64,000 nucleotides of DNA, from contig VXBM01000289.1 of the NCBI GenBank assembly GCA_013400155.1, positions 62,001 through 126,000 on the forward strand, given 5' to 3'. Position numbers and translations under genes: made by a program. Under the pieces are notes generated by a model, which was given only the letters and a program-made list of their open reading frames with translations, made no database searches and was not told where the DNA came from. Shown here one piece after another: positions 13,013-24,129 of this stretch (its first letter is position 1; each line of letters opens with the position of its first letter). Source of the stretch: Helopsaltes ochotensis (lineage: Eukaryota > Chordata > Aves > Passeriformes > Locustellidae).

Positions 13013-13744
13013 GCTGATTCCCCCCCACCCTCCCACCAGCACAGCCTTGAAACTTGATACTATGAACTAGCATCTGAGGGAGAGAAGACCTGGGCAAAAT
13101 TTAATCTTTTTCTGGCAAGATGAAGCTTTAGGAACTTCAATCTTTTTCCCTGAGAGAGAGGAAAGGGCAGATTGATTTGAAACACAGATCGACAGCATGA
13201 TAAGAAGTCAATGGAAGAACTGATAAGATTATTGGATGAAGGAATAGTGGAAGTGGACATTACTGGACTTGTCTGGATGTAAACCGAGGAGAAATGGACT
13301 ATCATTTGTAATATATTAAATGCTGTTTGAGGGAGTGCCAGTTCTAGTCAAAGGCAGTAGACTGATGTAATTGAGAGTTAATTGAGAATGTTGAAAGTTG
13401 TAAGTCCCTTGCTCCTAGGATAAAAGAAGGTCTCAGCTGTTTGAGACGCAGATTTGGCCCTTCGCTCCTAGGGTAAAAAGGAGGTTTGCAGTTGCAGATT
13501 TGTGACAGTTAAAACCCGCATGAGAACTGTTCTAAGATCTCATTGGGATCCATGGGACTCCAATAGAAAGATTCCTCTCCCAACAAACTGATGAAAGATT
13601 GTGTTTAAATGGTGAAACTGACTAAAAATCATAGTTGCATTTCTCTGTGTTGGTTATGGGAAAGTGCACATTTTGTGAGGAAAAAGGAGGCGTTTGAAGT
13701 TTCAATTTTTTTTTCTTTTTGTTTTTCATTTCTTAGGGTGTAAA

Positions 13745-13750
13745 AATAAA
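13745..13750 (+). terminator. AATAAA polyadenylation signal in LTR
   Basis: AATAAA lies about 123 bases before the LTR end, in the sense of NRXN3 transcription, and is followed by a pyrimidine-rich stretch (TTTTTATTTTCTCT). It is the probable retroviral poly(A) signal and could in principle end some NRXN3 transcripts early. Confidence 0.5.
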
Positions 13751-16700
13751 CTATACTTGTAACTTTCAAGTTTAAGCCTGTTGTGCTTTTTATTTTCTCT
13801 AGTCAAATCCCACAAAGAGTAACCACTACACTAATTTTAGTAAACAAGACTTAGTGAACGTGAAACCACTACAACTTGTTATATTAATTCAGTTCTCTTT
13901 TTCACTTTCTCAAAATCAGGGATACTGGCCCTTAATGGGTGAGTGGAAGATAATACAATATTAAGTAAAGGAATTCCAAGACACTAGTATTGACCAACTG
14001 ACCAACTTAAACTGCTCTGTAGGAATTTCTTATAGAAAGTATTTCTACAATGGCATGATCTTTTTTTCTAGTTCCCTTTGTGCTGGGAACCAGCTCATCA
14101 GCTGTCCCTTTTGTCTGGTGTTTAGTGCTGACTCCAGTCCTGACCCCTCTCCTTTCTGAGGAGAACTCTCTCTTTCTGATTGCAGCAGTGCACCTACTTT
14201 GAGAAGGAAATGTAACCTGGTGCTGAATTGGGTGCTGACGTCCTCATCTGTCTCCCATTTCTGCTTCTCATTTCAGTCCTTCCACTGGAAAATGTCACCT
14301 GTGTTTGCTTTTGTTTCTGCTTTCATGTGCTTTCCTTAAAGTTCTCTCACAATGGCAGCAGTTCTGGCTGCGCTAAATGCTTCTGTATTCCTCCTTGTCC
14401 ACCAGCAGCTGCTGGACTCACACTCCATGCACACAACTTCCAGATCAAAGCAAGGGATGAAGGTGAAGTTTTGCCAGCAGCTTTGATGAACCCTGGTAGT
14501 GCCACTAGTTTCTTCACATATATGGATATTCTTCCCCAAGAGACCTGTAAAGGTGGTGGGCACAGGGGAGAGTTTTATTAATAAGGGTTTCTCTGGAAGC
14601 CAGATAAAAACAGATGAACAGTTGAGGGGGAACCTTCCCATTCCAAGCCTCTCTCTATTAGTCTCAGACAGTGTTGTGCTGTGCAGTAAAGCTGTGGATG
14701 CTGCAGCTGGGTGGCTGCTGGATGAACAGATGAACTAGACCTTTTGGCATTGTGGTAAATGAGGCTCAGTCCCAAACAGAAGATAGGTATTGAATTTTTG
14801 TTTAAATTATTTTTTAATCTCCCCCCCCGTTTCTTTTATTATTGCTGCAAGCTTACAGACGAAGGTCACAGATATGAGAGTTTTACATACACATGAGAGA
14901 AAGATGTAAAAGAGCTTAGGGTTCTTTTTCTCACACCGGATTGGGGGTTATAGGATGACAGTATTTTTCTCTTGATGCTTCTTTCAGGTGGGGAATTAAC
15001 TGCATTCCTTGCCCTCTACAGCAAATATTCAAGCAAATAGTTAGCTCATCACATCCCTGTTTTTACGCTGTGTAAGGCCCAGAGGCCCAGTGCAGATAAA
15101 TGTTTGGAGAATCTTACCCATGGAGGGTTTCAACTTTGTTCCATGCTGTAGAATTTGGAGATGAGCAGAGAGATCCTGGAGAGATGCACAGGGCAAAAAG
15201 AGAGGCATTAACAAGTTTGGAATCCCCTAGTATTTTGGGCTAGACATATGGAGACAGTCCTCCTCCTCCTCACCAGTCCATCTGGACCTGTGACAGATGG
15301 TGTCAGCCATGGGATAGTGTCATCCTGCAATGGGAGTTCTTCAGCAGACCCGAAGTGTCTTTGGACCCTCACAAGAGGAGAGCCTGGCTAAAGGGATGCC
15401 TCCTTCTCTGGCTGGCACTGCAGGTGGAGGGAGATGTCAGTGCCCCTGAGATCTTTGTGCCGAGGCTGAGGGAGGGAAACATGCTGGGATGCAGCACTCT
15501 CAGCTTTAAGAGTCCAGCTGTGAACAGTGACACCATCCTGCTGCAGTGGCACCACTTTCAATTTGAAGGCTTAGTCTGTACAATACTAAATCCACTAAAT
15601 GCTTCCTCTGTGGCTGTAATCTCATTGTAACTTGACCAGTGCTCGCTTTTGAGCGTGTGCTCTCCCATATGTAATGGTAAATATTTTCAATTTGTTTTTT
15701 GCTGGGCAAGTGACAAAAACCAGAAGACGCTGCTGTGGTTGGCACGATTTGCTCGGCATTTGCTTTGCTTGTATTGGAAACCTCAGCAGTGAGACTAATG
15801 CTTGCCTGGCATATGGGGACTGAATTACCTTCTTGTACCTTCCAGGGATATTCTAGTGGAGCAGGCTCAAGGCATACTGGCTAGGGAAGGTAGGTTGTGG
15901 GGGAAAACTGCCTATCTGTGAGTGAGCAATATCTATTCAGTATTCTCACAGAAGACTTTACACATTAGTGTTCTCATTAAAACACATTTTATCACCGAAG
16001 TGAAAAGCCGAGTGAAATTAAGAGTTTCTGTTCCAAAGGAGTTTTCTCCAGCTGACACTTGCTTTCATTGCTGCTGGTAAGATTAATTTTTTTAAAAATG
16101 TAAATCCATGAAATCTGCAAAACTGACTTAATATGTAACATTCTGATATTTTGTGAATCGATTTATTTCGTGTTGATTATTGAGTTGACCCCAAAAAGTC
16201 CGGAGCCAGTTTAACACAAACTGTAGTTTCGTCACCAGTGCAGTTTATATGTCCTGTAGGGCCCATGTGCCCATGCTCCCAGAGGGACCGAAGTATTTGG
16301 TTAAGATACTTTGTGGCAAAACCAGTCATGCATCTCTGCTGCTATCAGGTGGGACACTGACATTGCGTCATGTGCAAGAATTTTCTTAGGGAGTGGAGAC
16401 CAGAGGTAAAAATGGGGACCACTATTGAAAGTAAATGCAATGCCTGAAAAATACTGATTTATGCTATGGTTAAGTTAATGAAAAAGCTTTTCTGTAAAGT
16501 TTGATGAAACTGAACTTGCCATTTTGGTTTGTTACAGTTAGAAGTGAAGCATTTCATAGCTAATTCTCTGTGAGGGAAATGGAATTCTGTGTCAAAAAGT
16601 CATCCTGATGGAAACATACACCCACCATACTAAACAGATTTATTTCCCGAGACAGGTCTTTTGTACTTGCACAATCTTAGGTGGATTTAAGATACAATGA

Positions 16701-17047
16701 AGTCACTAAATGGAGTGTTATTTGCTAAGTCATTGTCTGACACATTTTTACAGTGTAATAAGGTTCAAGACTTAAATGATCAATGGGGCCATCCTAAAAT
16801 AATTCCTCTCAGCCTTTCAGATGAAATTCTTAAGACACTTGACAGTAATCATTTCCTCACTTAATCATCACTGAACCAAGCTTGACAAATTTAGCTTGTG
16901 CTTGCTAGACAAATCTGAGATTTCGGGATGCATTTGGGAGGAGGAGAGTGTTCTGTAACTGGTGAATGTCTGTGTAAGCTCACTACAGGACTGAATGTAA
17001 TTGAAGTCAACTCCTGCATTCTGGCAAAGAAGCTGCTGTGATAATGA

Positions 17048-17078
17048 TTTTTTTTTAAGTTTGTAACTTAAAAAACCT
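17048..17078. repeat. Inverted repeat, 10-bp stem
   Basis: TTTTTTAAGT (17051-17060) and ACTTAAAAAA (17066-17075) are exact reverse complements around the loop TTGTA. Much of the stem is T/A runs, so chance is likely. Confidence 0.6.
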
Positions 17079-17282
17079 TTTTTTTTAAACTCCCAAGCCT
17101 TTATTTGCTAGGGAGGTAATCTGTAAATTTAAGATCTTCAAATTTGTGAGGTGTCAGTATTGTGTTACTATAAGGTTTATTCTTCTTTCCTGTCCTTGAA
17201 CACTATAGGAAAGTCTTTAGATACATAGTAATTTGCTCTTTCCCATGTTCCTCTACTCCCCCCTCATCCCCCACACCCAAAC

Positions 17283-17765
17283 CAGAATCATACCAAATAA
17301 AACTAGGATGGAGAGGTTAACCATGAGAGGTTATCTAATCCTTTACACTTCCACTGTCCCAAAACAAAAGCAATGACATCTATGTGAGTTTTGACAGCAT
17401 TTTTTTTGGCCTGAAATGAAAGGTTTCCAGCGATTGTTGCTCTTCAGACAATCTCTTCCAGTGCTTCACTGTTCTTAAATTAAAAAACCCTTTCTCTAAC
17501 ACTTCTTTGCTGTAATTTTTTGCCAATTATTTCTTGTCCTTTTCAGCATGGGCACAAAAAAGAGATTCTTCCTTTCTACTTTGTAGTAGCCCTTTTCTAT
17601 TTGAACACTTTAGTGTTTCCTTTCAAACTTCTATTTCCTATTTTCCCCTGATTATTTTCATTGCTCTAGTCAGAACTCCTTCCAATAGCTCCACTCCCTT
17701 CTTGAAGTACAAGTCTCCAAAGTGAACATGATCTCCAGGAGTGTACAGCAATTTTCAGTGTGGAG
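17283..17765 (-). mobile_element. Ancient CR1/L3-type LINE fragment
   Basis: Decayed antisense landmarks of an old CR1-type element are in the expected order: CAGAATCATACCAAA near the 3' end, TTCCAGTGCTTCACTGTTCTTA, AATTATTTCTTGTCC, TTTCTACTTTGTAGTAGCCC, TCATTGCTCTAGTCAGAACT and CTCCAGGAGTGTACAG. It has no coding capacity. Confidence 0.6.
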
Positions 17766-19799
17766 AACAGTCTTTATTACCTGAATACAGTTGTCATCCC
17801 CATGGAACATCAAATATGTTTATACTAGGTATCCACAGTCCACATAGTGTTATTTAAATAACTGTAGTAGCTTTAGATACCCATCACTGAAGATTGGATG
17901 ACTTCATACATAGTCTGCCCCAGACACAAAGGAAGGTGCTGCTAACCCAGTATGTTTCCTTCTACTCGCTTGTCAGGAAGGGCTAGGAAAACACTAGGGC
18001 TAGGTCTAATAAACCACTGCGTAAACTATACTTTTTTTTTTTTGCTGTGAGAACTTCCTTGGTTATGTGTGAGTGCCTTTAAAGAAGTCTTAGGCTCTGG
18101 CCTGAATATCTAGCAGTTATCCTTTGTGAGAATTGATATGGGCAGTTGGTGAAGGGGTGCAGCCTGGGACAGAAAAAAGCAATATCCAGGGTGCGATAGG
18201 TGAACAGTTTGGCTGGCCTTCAGAGGTGCTCTTCCTAGCCAGCTAAACATATGCAGCCTTCAGGTTATTGCTCTTTTTCATGATGGTTCTTGATGGTAGT
18301 CATCTAATTTACCTGGCTATTGACAGCCACTCCCCTTTGGAGCATGCCTGTGTCCAGCCTGTACCTAAAATCATGTTTCCTGCTTAATAACACCACCTTG
18401 CAGAGGAATTTTTATATTGGCTACTGGCCAAACTTAGCACATAATTTTTCCTCCCTTTTTGTTGCTGCTTCGCTATCTGAAACTTCACTTGATTGCAGAG
18501 AGATCCTTTTCATCATTGTGAAAAGCCATCCTGATTAGAGCTGTCATTAACCCATGAGTGAAACTCATAAGAAGTTTACTGGAGAAATTCCTTGAATGCT
18601 TCAGAAATGCAGAGTTGCCATTTTAAAGAAACCTCAAAACTGAATTGCAAATTTGTTTTAGCTCTGCCTAAAACAAGCTCTTCTTTCTCAGCAGATTTAT
18701 AGGAAACATGATTTATTTATTTTTTTTCCCTCAAAATGTTTTAGATGTCATGAAATTTTACTGCTGATTATCAGGACCAGGTGTATCTAGACTATCACCT
18801 TCCTGACCATCCATTTGTACTAGTCAAATACATTAAACAAAGGCATTGAATGGTCAATATTACTTTGTTAAAGTGTATTTAGAAACAGGCCCGATGGAAA
18901 AGGAAAAAACAATTGTTTTCATTATTCTTGTTTCATTTTTGGAAAATAAAGAGATTTTAAGATTGGAGGAATGAAGGTTACTTTTCAAAAGCTCTGTGCA
19001 TAGCTTTTGCTAATAATTTTCTTCCCCTTTCTCTTTTCCAACTTCCTTCCCAAGATAAAGATGGGTATGTCTGTATCAGGAATTATGTCCTTGACTCCCT
19101 TAGACCTTCTCTGGTATACATATCAGACCTGGGATGAGTTCAAGCTTGTCTCTGTTTACAACAGGCAAGACTGGCATTGTGCAGGGGGCACCTGACATAT
19201 GTGGAGAAGCCTATGGGCACTGCTTTCATTGCTTTACTTACTTCTCAGTTGCTGTGGAAGCCATGTGTGGCCCTAGAAGACTTTTCTAGAGGGGAACAGC
19301 ATTCTGAGACAATCATGGCCTCATTTGAATTTAGAGAAGTGGGTTTCAATAGGTATTTTGGCATACACTGAAGAGCCTCCAAGTTAGTTCAGAGGTTGCT
19401 CATAAAATGAGACTATGAGGTAGGAAGTGCTATGCAGATGGTAGATTTTACTGCTGGCAGAAAGCTTCCTCAGTGAAACATGAAAATTAATCTTCTCTGG
19501 CTTGCAGCAGGTGACTCTGACAAACTGTTTCTTGAACCTTATATATTTGAGTTGTAGAATCAATTTTTTGTCCAAGGCTTTTTGCTTGCCTTTTTTTTTT
19601 AAGTGGTATGTTTTAAGGTAGGATCACAAACATGTAAAAAAATACTAAAAAGGCTTCACTGAAGGCACTGATGACAAGTCAGACCAGAACTGACAATCAC
19701 ATCTTCATCCTTTACCAGGCAGTTTTAGCAGTTGGTAGGATGTGCTTCATCTGCCCTGCAAACTGCACTGCACTCTGTTGATGTTATTAAAACACAAAG

Positions 19800-20200
19800 A
19801 TTCATAGGTTATGAGACCAGAAAGCCATTATGATAATCTAGGCTGATTTGCTGTATAATTAATTCCTGTCTCACTATGTCTGCTAGAGAAAACAGGATAC
19901 TATTTTAATTTAAAATTTGCCAGTAGCAGAGAACACAATATAACCTGTAGTAAATTATTTCAGTAGCAAATTACCCTCATGTAAAAATAAGTAATAATAT
20001 TTTAAAATGTGAATTTCTCTAACTTCAATCTCTAGCCCCCAGATCTTATTGTCCCTTTGTCACATGCATTGAAGAGCCCTGTCTTGCCAATTTCCATTTT
20101 CTGCATAGGTACTTGTAGATTGCAATCGAATCACATTTTAACCTCTACCTGTTAAACAGACAGAATTTGAATGTTTTCCACTATGGGACATGCATACCAG
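19800..20200 (-). mobile_element. Ancient CR1/L3-type LINE fragment
   Basis: GATTCATAGGTTATGAGACC, ATTATGATAATCTAGGCTGA, AGGTACTTGTAGATTGCAAT and CACATTTTAACCTCTACCT follow the order of the 3' region of an old amniote CR1 read antisense, where the usual phrases are 'gattcatagattttaaggcc', 'atgatcatctagtctgac' and 'aggtacttatagactgt'. The copy is very diverged. Confidence 0.6.
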
Positions 20201-21529
20201 TCATTTAATTACATTTCCTCCTCAGTCTTGAACCTTTGGTTTAACCACTGGACTGTCATTATCAGAAGCTGCCTTAGCATTTCTCTGTTCCTGCCCAGGG
20301 TTCACATTGGTTTTATACCCAAGCATTATTCCTATCTCTTTGTTTTATTGTTATGATGAGAGTTCTGGTGTGTTTGATTAGACATTATGATGCTGATTTC
20401 CAGATGTATCTGTCAATAATACCTCGTCACCTATTGAAACATCTGCACTTTTCCCATAAACATAGGTGCTTTTTTAGATTTCTCAGGCTAGGTGTTTTGT
20501 TTTGGGTTTTTTAAAAGAAAATAATTTAGAACAACATTTGAATAAGAGAGATTCAGTTTAGGGTGGATATGTTTCTTTGTAGAGATTGAATTCAGAACTC
20601 TTGTTCTCTTCAACAGCCTTACTCATCTCCTCCCCAGGTCTTCCTTTGTGCTTGCTTTCTTGGGCTCTTCATTCTTGGCCTCAGAGTCTTCGTTGTTAGT
20701 CACTTTGATTACAACTAACTTTATGTAATTTTTTCTGGTTCCTTTGAAAGCATTCTGTCTCAAGGATTCTGCAGCTGTGGTACTTGTATGATTAATGAAA
20801 CACAAAGCAGTCAGCATCAAAACTCATACAAACTCAGAGGTAAACCCTGGGCATTTCCCCAGAAAAGATGGGACCTGTTACTCAAGTATCAAAGACATCA
20901 AAGAGGGAGATGTAACCTGTATGTGGCTCAGCTGTGTGTGGGAGCTGCTGATGTGCACAGGATATTCCCTCTACCAGCAACCCGCAGAGATTGCTGAGAA
21001 CAGATCCCTGAGTCACAGCTGGATACAACCCAGTGCCACCCATCAATCTAGGGTTACCCATGTAGGGTACTGTGCTACCTGTCTGCTCCTCTCATGTATG
21101 GAAAGACTGGGTCAAGATGCAGTTTAGAGAGTGTTGGTTTGAGCATTTCTTAGTGGTGTCCTATAAAGGTGGCTCTCCTACTTTAGGATTATTAAAGCCA
21201 CAGTTCGTTCAGGCCTGGAATTCTCTTGCCCACCAAAGCAACTCACTGCTGTGATGAAACCAAAAATGCAATGTTGCACCAAAGTTGTAAGCCCTCATGG
21301 GCCTGAAGAATGGTCAATCCATGCACCCAGTACGGTGTCTCCAATAGTGGAGAGTGCAAGTGCTATTTAGGGAGAGTACCTGACCATGGCTGCTGTCAGT
21401 GGTGCGTTCCCTTACATTCCCGCAGCATATGCTGCTGTTGGTTTACAATTGCTAGAAGACACACTCCTTCCTTTTCCCTTTAGTTTGTAGACTTGCTGTG
21501 CATTGTTATTTCTAGTCCTTTTTGCATCT

Positions 21530-21900
21530 TCTGTTGCGCCCTACTTCCGTGACCTCCCCTGGTAGCAAATTCCAGATGTTCACTGTCCTCCATGTAAATA
21601 AGTACTTCTGAAAATCCATTTTATGCTGATTACATACAAGTTTCAGCAAGTGTGTCTAACTCTGTTATTGCTGGGCTTGGCAAAGAGCAGTTCTACATTA
21701 ACCTTTTTCATCTTCCGTAAACTTCAATCATATTTTTCTCTGTCCTCTCCAAATATGAGCTCAGCCTTTTCAGCCTATCCTCATAAAGCATCCTGTTCCA
21801 TCCTTTTAGTTGCTCTATTCGTTTTCTCTTTCTCTTTGAGAAGCAGAGACAGGACTTCATGCGGTGCCCAGAACTACAGTCTGACTGAGGTGCTCCTCAT
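21530..21900 (-). mobile_element. Ancient CR1/L2-type LINE fragment
   Basis: Antisense LINE landmarks are recognisable: AGCAAATTCCAGATGTTCAC, AAACTTCAATCATATTTTTC, TTTTCAGCCTATCCTCATAA, CCTTTTAGTTGCTCTATTCG and TGCCCAGAACTACAGTCTGA. The order matches old LINEs of the CR1 clade. It is degraded, and the 100-residue open frame here is not a gene. Confidence 0.6.
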
Positions 21901-23690
21901 TGTCTGGCAAGAGAGGAAACTCTAATGCACCCCCTTGCTGTGTCAGTGGAAAGAGGTTTATGGTCTCTAATGAGAGCATTTGACACGATAATCTGTAGAA
22001 TAAGACTACTACAGTCCCATAAATTGAAAATTAATTTTATCCCTGTTGCAGATATTAATAGCCATGATGTTTCTGATGCCTGTGTGAGGGCAGAGCACAT
22101 TATTAGGAGCAAAACAAGTTACTGTGGGTCAATACCGTCCTCTGCTGGGAAGAACTAGAGCTTTGTGCCATTTCTCCAAATGGGATTTAACAGCTGATTT
22201 CTCCTTTCACTCTGTGTTTTGCCTTTGCAACAGGAAAACCTGACTGCACTGGGGGAATTCTCCTTTAATGCTTAGAAAAAGCTGGAAATTCTTTGCTAGC
22301 TATGAATGTATTGAATCGTGATTTCATTTATTTTTTCATCCTGAAGCTACCTAATTTATAAATTAAAATAAACCTAATTTATGCCTCATTCTTTCTCTCA
22401 TTTGCTGTTTAATATTTACCGCATACATTTCTCTGATTTTCCTGTCCTAACAGTAGAAGTAACAATGCATATCTCCTTTCCCTTCTATTTTTGTAACAGA
22501 CTGCTGACAACTCATCCTGATAGGATTATGAAAGCAGAAATCAAATGTGTGTATATATATGTGCTATATGTGACAGACACAAAGTATTTTAGAATAATAA
22601 CTCCTTAGAAGAAATTAGAGTCTTCAGTAGTATCACTGAACAAGAAGTCAATAAAAATTGTGCTAGTTGCAGAAGTGGTTTTACTCGCTGTACATGCCAG
22701 CTCTGCATTTAGCAAGCATGGAAGGTGATTGAGAGGAAGTACAGTTTACAAGTATTTCACTTTTGCACCTTCTCCAGTTCTCGCCTCTGTGAGAATGGCA
22801 TGGGGCAGAGAAGAGTCTGCTTTCCAGGAATTAATTCTGTACCTGAGAGAAAGGGAAGAGTAGGAGATTGGACTCCTGAGTAAGCCAGACATGCTCATGA
22901 ATGCTTGCCTGTTTGAGACTCTTCTCTTGGCTAATTTCAATCCATGTAGCAACAATAGAGCCCAGAGTTCTGGTCCTTAACCTAGAGAAAGTGAGAGTCC
23001 AGGTACTGAGAATGTACAGGTTTTTATGTGTTAGCACAGAAATTGTTGGTTTCTTGAAGCAAGGGTAAGCTATAGAGATACTTCCATAACAAGTTTGTGT
23101 CAGTAGCAATCTAAGATTCCTTGGTCAGAGAAATTTTAAATCTTTGTTATTTTTTTTCTTTGGGACCCACAGGGCAATCACTAACAGTTCACAGCAACTT
23201 GCTGAGATTTTTTTTGCACCTCTCCCCTAGTAGTTAAGTAGGCCTATAGGAATAATAGAGAAATGACAGTGGCAGTACCAAGTTCCCTGCTGTGGCTAGT
23301 AGCGATGGACATGGAGGTTACACTTTGTTATGTATTTTGTATGGGATTTATGCAAATATAACAGCATGATACCGCACAGACACTGGATTTTATGTAGAGA
23401 AGGTTTTATAGCCAAGTGGGCCTATGGTGGAGTTAATTGTTCACACTGACCTTCAGTTAAATGTTTTCTTCTGATGCTTATCTGATCTGTAGTCATTGTG
23501 AAGTCATTGCTGTCATTTCTATACACTCTTCTGGTTCAACTCACTCCCTCTGTCATAATGTCAGACTCTTGCACTCTCTCCTTTCCTCTCCCCACTTTTG
23601 GGAAAAGTTTATCTCCCATGGCTGAAAGTAATTGGGGTATTTGTATTGTATGCAGGATTGATGTATGATACTTTTCCTTGTGTCTGGCAG

Positions 23691-24129
23691 GTTGTTTATA
23701 AGAATAATGACATTCGTCTGGAGCTGTCTCGCTTGGCACGGATTGGTGATACTAAGATGAAGATCTATGGGGAAGTGAAATTCATATGTGAAAATGTGGC
23801 TACACTGGATCCCATCAGCTTTGAGACACCTGAGGCCTATATTAGTCTGCCTAAATGGAATACCAAAAGGATGGGCTCCATCTCATTTGATTTCCGAACC
23901 ACAGAACCCAATGGACTGATCCTTTTCACCCACGGCAAGCCTCAGGAGAGGAAAGATACCAGAAGCCAGAAAAATACCAAGGTAGACTTCTTTGCAGTTG
24001 AGCTTCTAGATGGAAACCTCTACTTGCTGCTGGACATGGGCTCTGGGACCATTAAAGTCAAGGCCACCCAGAAGAAAGCCAATGATGGAGAGTGGTATCA
24101 TGTGGATATTCAACGAGATGGAAGATCGG
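23691..24129 (+). CDS. NRXN3: Neurexin-3 alpha exon A (end of LNS2, most of LNS3)
   Basis: This internal exon encodes 146 full codons plus one base. Neurexins are presynaptic single-pass adhesion receptors whose LNS and EGF modules bind neuroligins, LRRTMs, dystroglycan, neurexophilins and other partners. The exon opens with VVYKNND, the end of LNS2. Its single cysteine (residue 33, in FICENV) is in the position of the LNS2 C-terminal disulfide. LNS3 starts near residue 41 (DPISFETPEAYISLPKW), followed by GSISFDFRTTEPNGLILF, VDFFAVELLDGNLYLLLDMG and NDGEWYHVDIQRDGRS, all typical LNS strands. The start is set by the acceptor TGTCTGGCAG and the end by the donor G|GTAGAG at 24130. An open frame begins upstream at 23598, but that part is intronic. 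IRLELSRLARI and QERKDTRSQKNTK fit NRXN3 rather than NRXN1. The residues around position 30 (EVKFIC) differ from the mammalian form as I remember it. Start phase 0, end phase 1. Confidence 0.95.

Larger units (their letters stand above)
12454..13873 (+). mobile_element. Solo LTR (1.42 kb) with CpG-rich core and 5-bp target duplication
   Basis: The element starts TGTTATGGGTTGACACAG and ends CCACTACA, so it has TG...CA termini. It is flanked by a perfect 5-base direct repeat ACTTG at 12449-12453 and 13874-13878, which is the target-site duplication expected of retroviral integration. It contains a CpG-rich segment at about 12693-13012 and a poly(A) signal AATAAA at 13745-13750 in the plus orientation, followed by a T-rich tail, as in an R/U5 region. 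A second CCACTACA at 13823-13830 shows a short internal duplication near the 3' end. No retroviral genes adjoin it, so it is a solo LTR in sense orientation to NRXN3. A 5-bp duplication fits several ERV classes; I do not assign the family. Confidence 0.82.
1..23690 (+). other. NRXN3: NRXN3 intron (3' part) upstream of exon A
   Basis: This stretch ends in a normal 3' splice site: a pyrimidine-rich run and TGTCTGGCAG just before exon A at 23691. No sequence resembling the preceding neurexin exon (the LNS2 segment ending in GCLKE) was found, so the 5' end of the intron lies outside the window. The intron meets exon A between codons (phase 0). Recognisable content is listed separately: CR1 fragments, two solo LTRs, an inverted repeat pair, simple repeats and small hairpins. 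The stretches 1-2427, 4490-7050, 7090-10290, 11170-12450, 13880-17280, 17770-19800, 20200-21530 and 21900-23690 hold AT-rich sequence in which I recognise no gene or RNA, only scattered short ORFs, homopolymer runs (for example T near 8692-8709 and A near 9612-9626) and the hairpins reported below. Confidence 0.9.

Noticed and set aside
12690..13097. 135-residue minus-strand ORF rich in Pro, Ala, Gly and Arg
   Set aside because: It spans the CpG-rich LTR core, where stop codons are rare; the composition explains it.
23598..23690. Open frame extending exon A upstream to an ATG at 23598
   Set aside because: The 31 upstream residues are hydrophobic intron sequence with a polypyrimidine tract and AG acceptor. 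Neurexin homology begins exactly at 23691.
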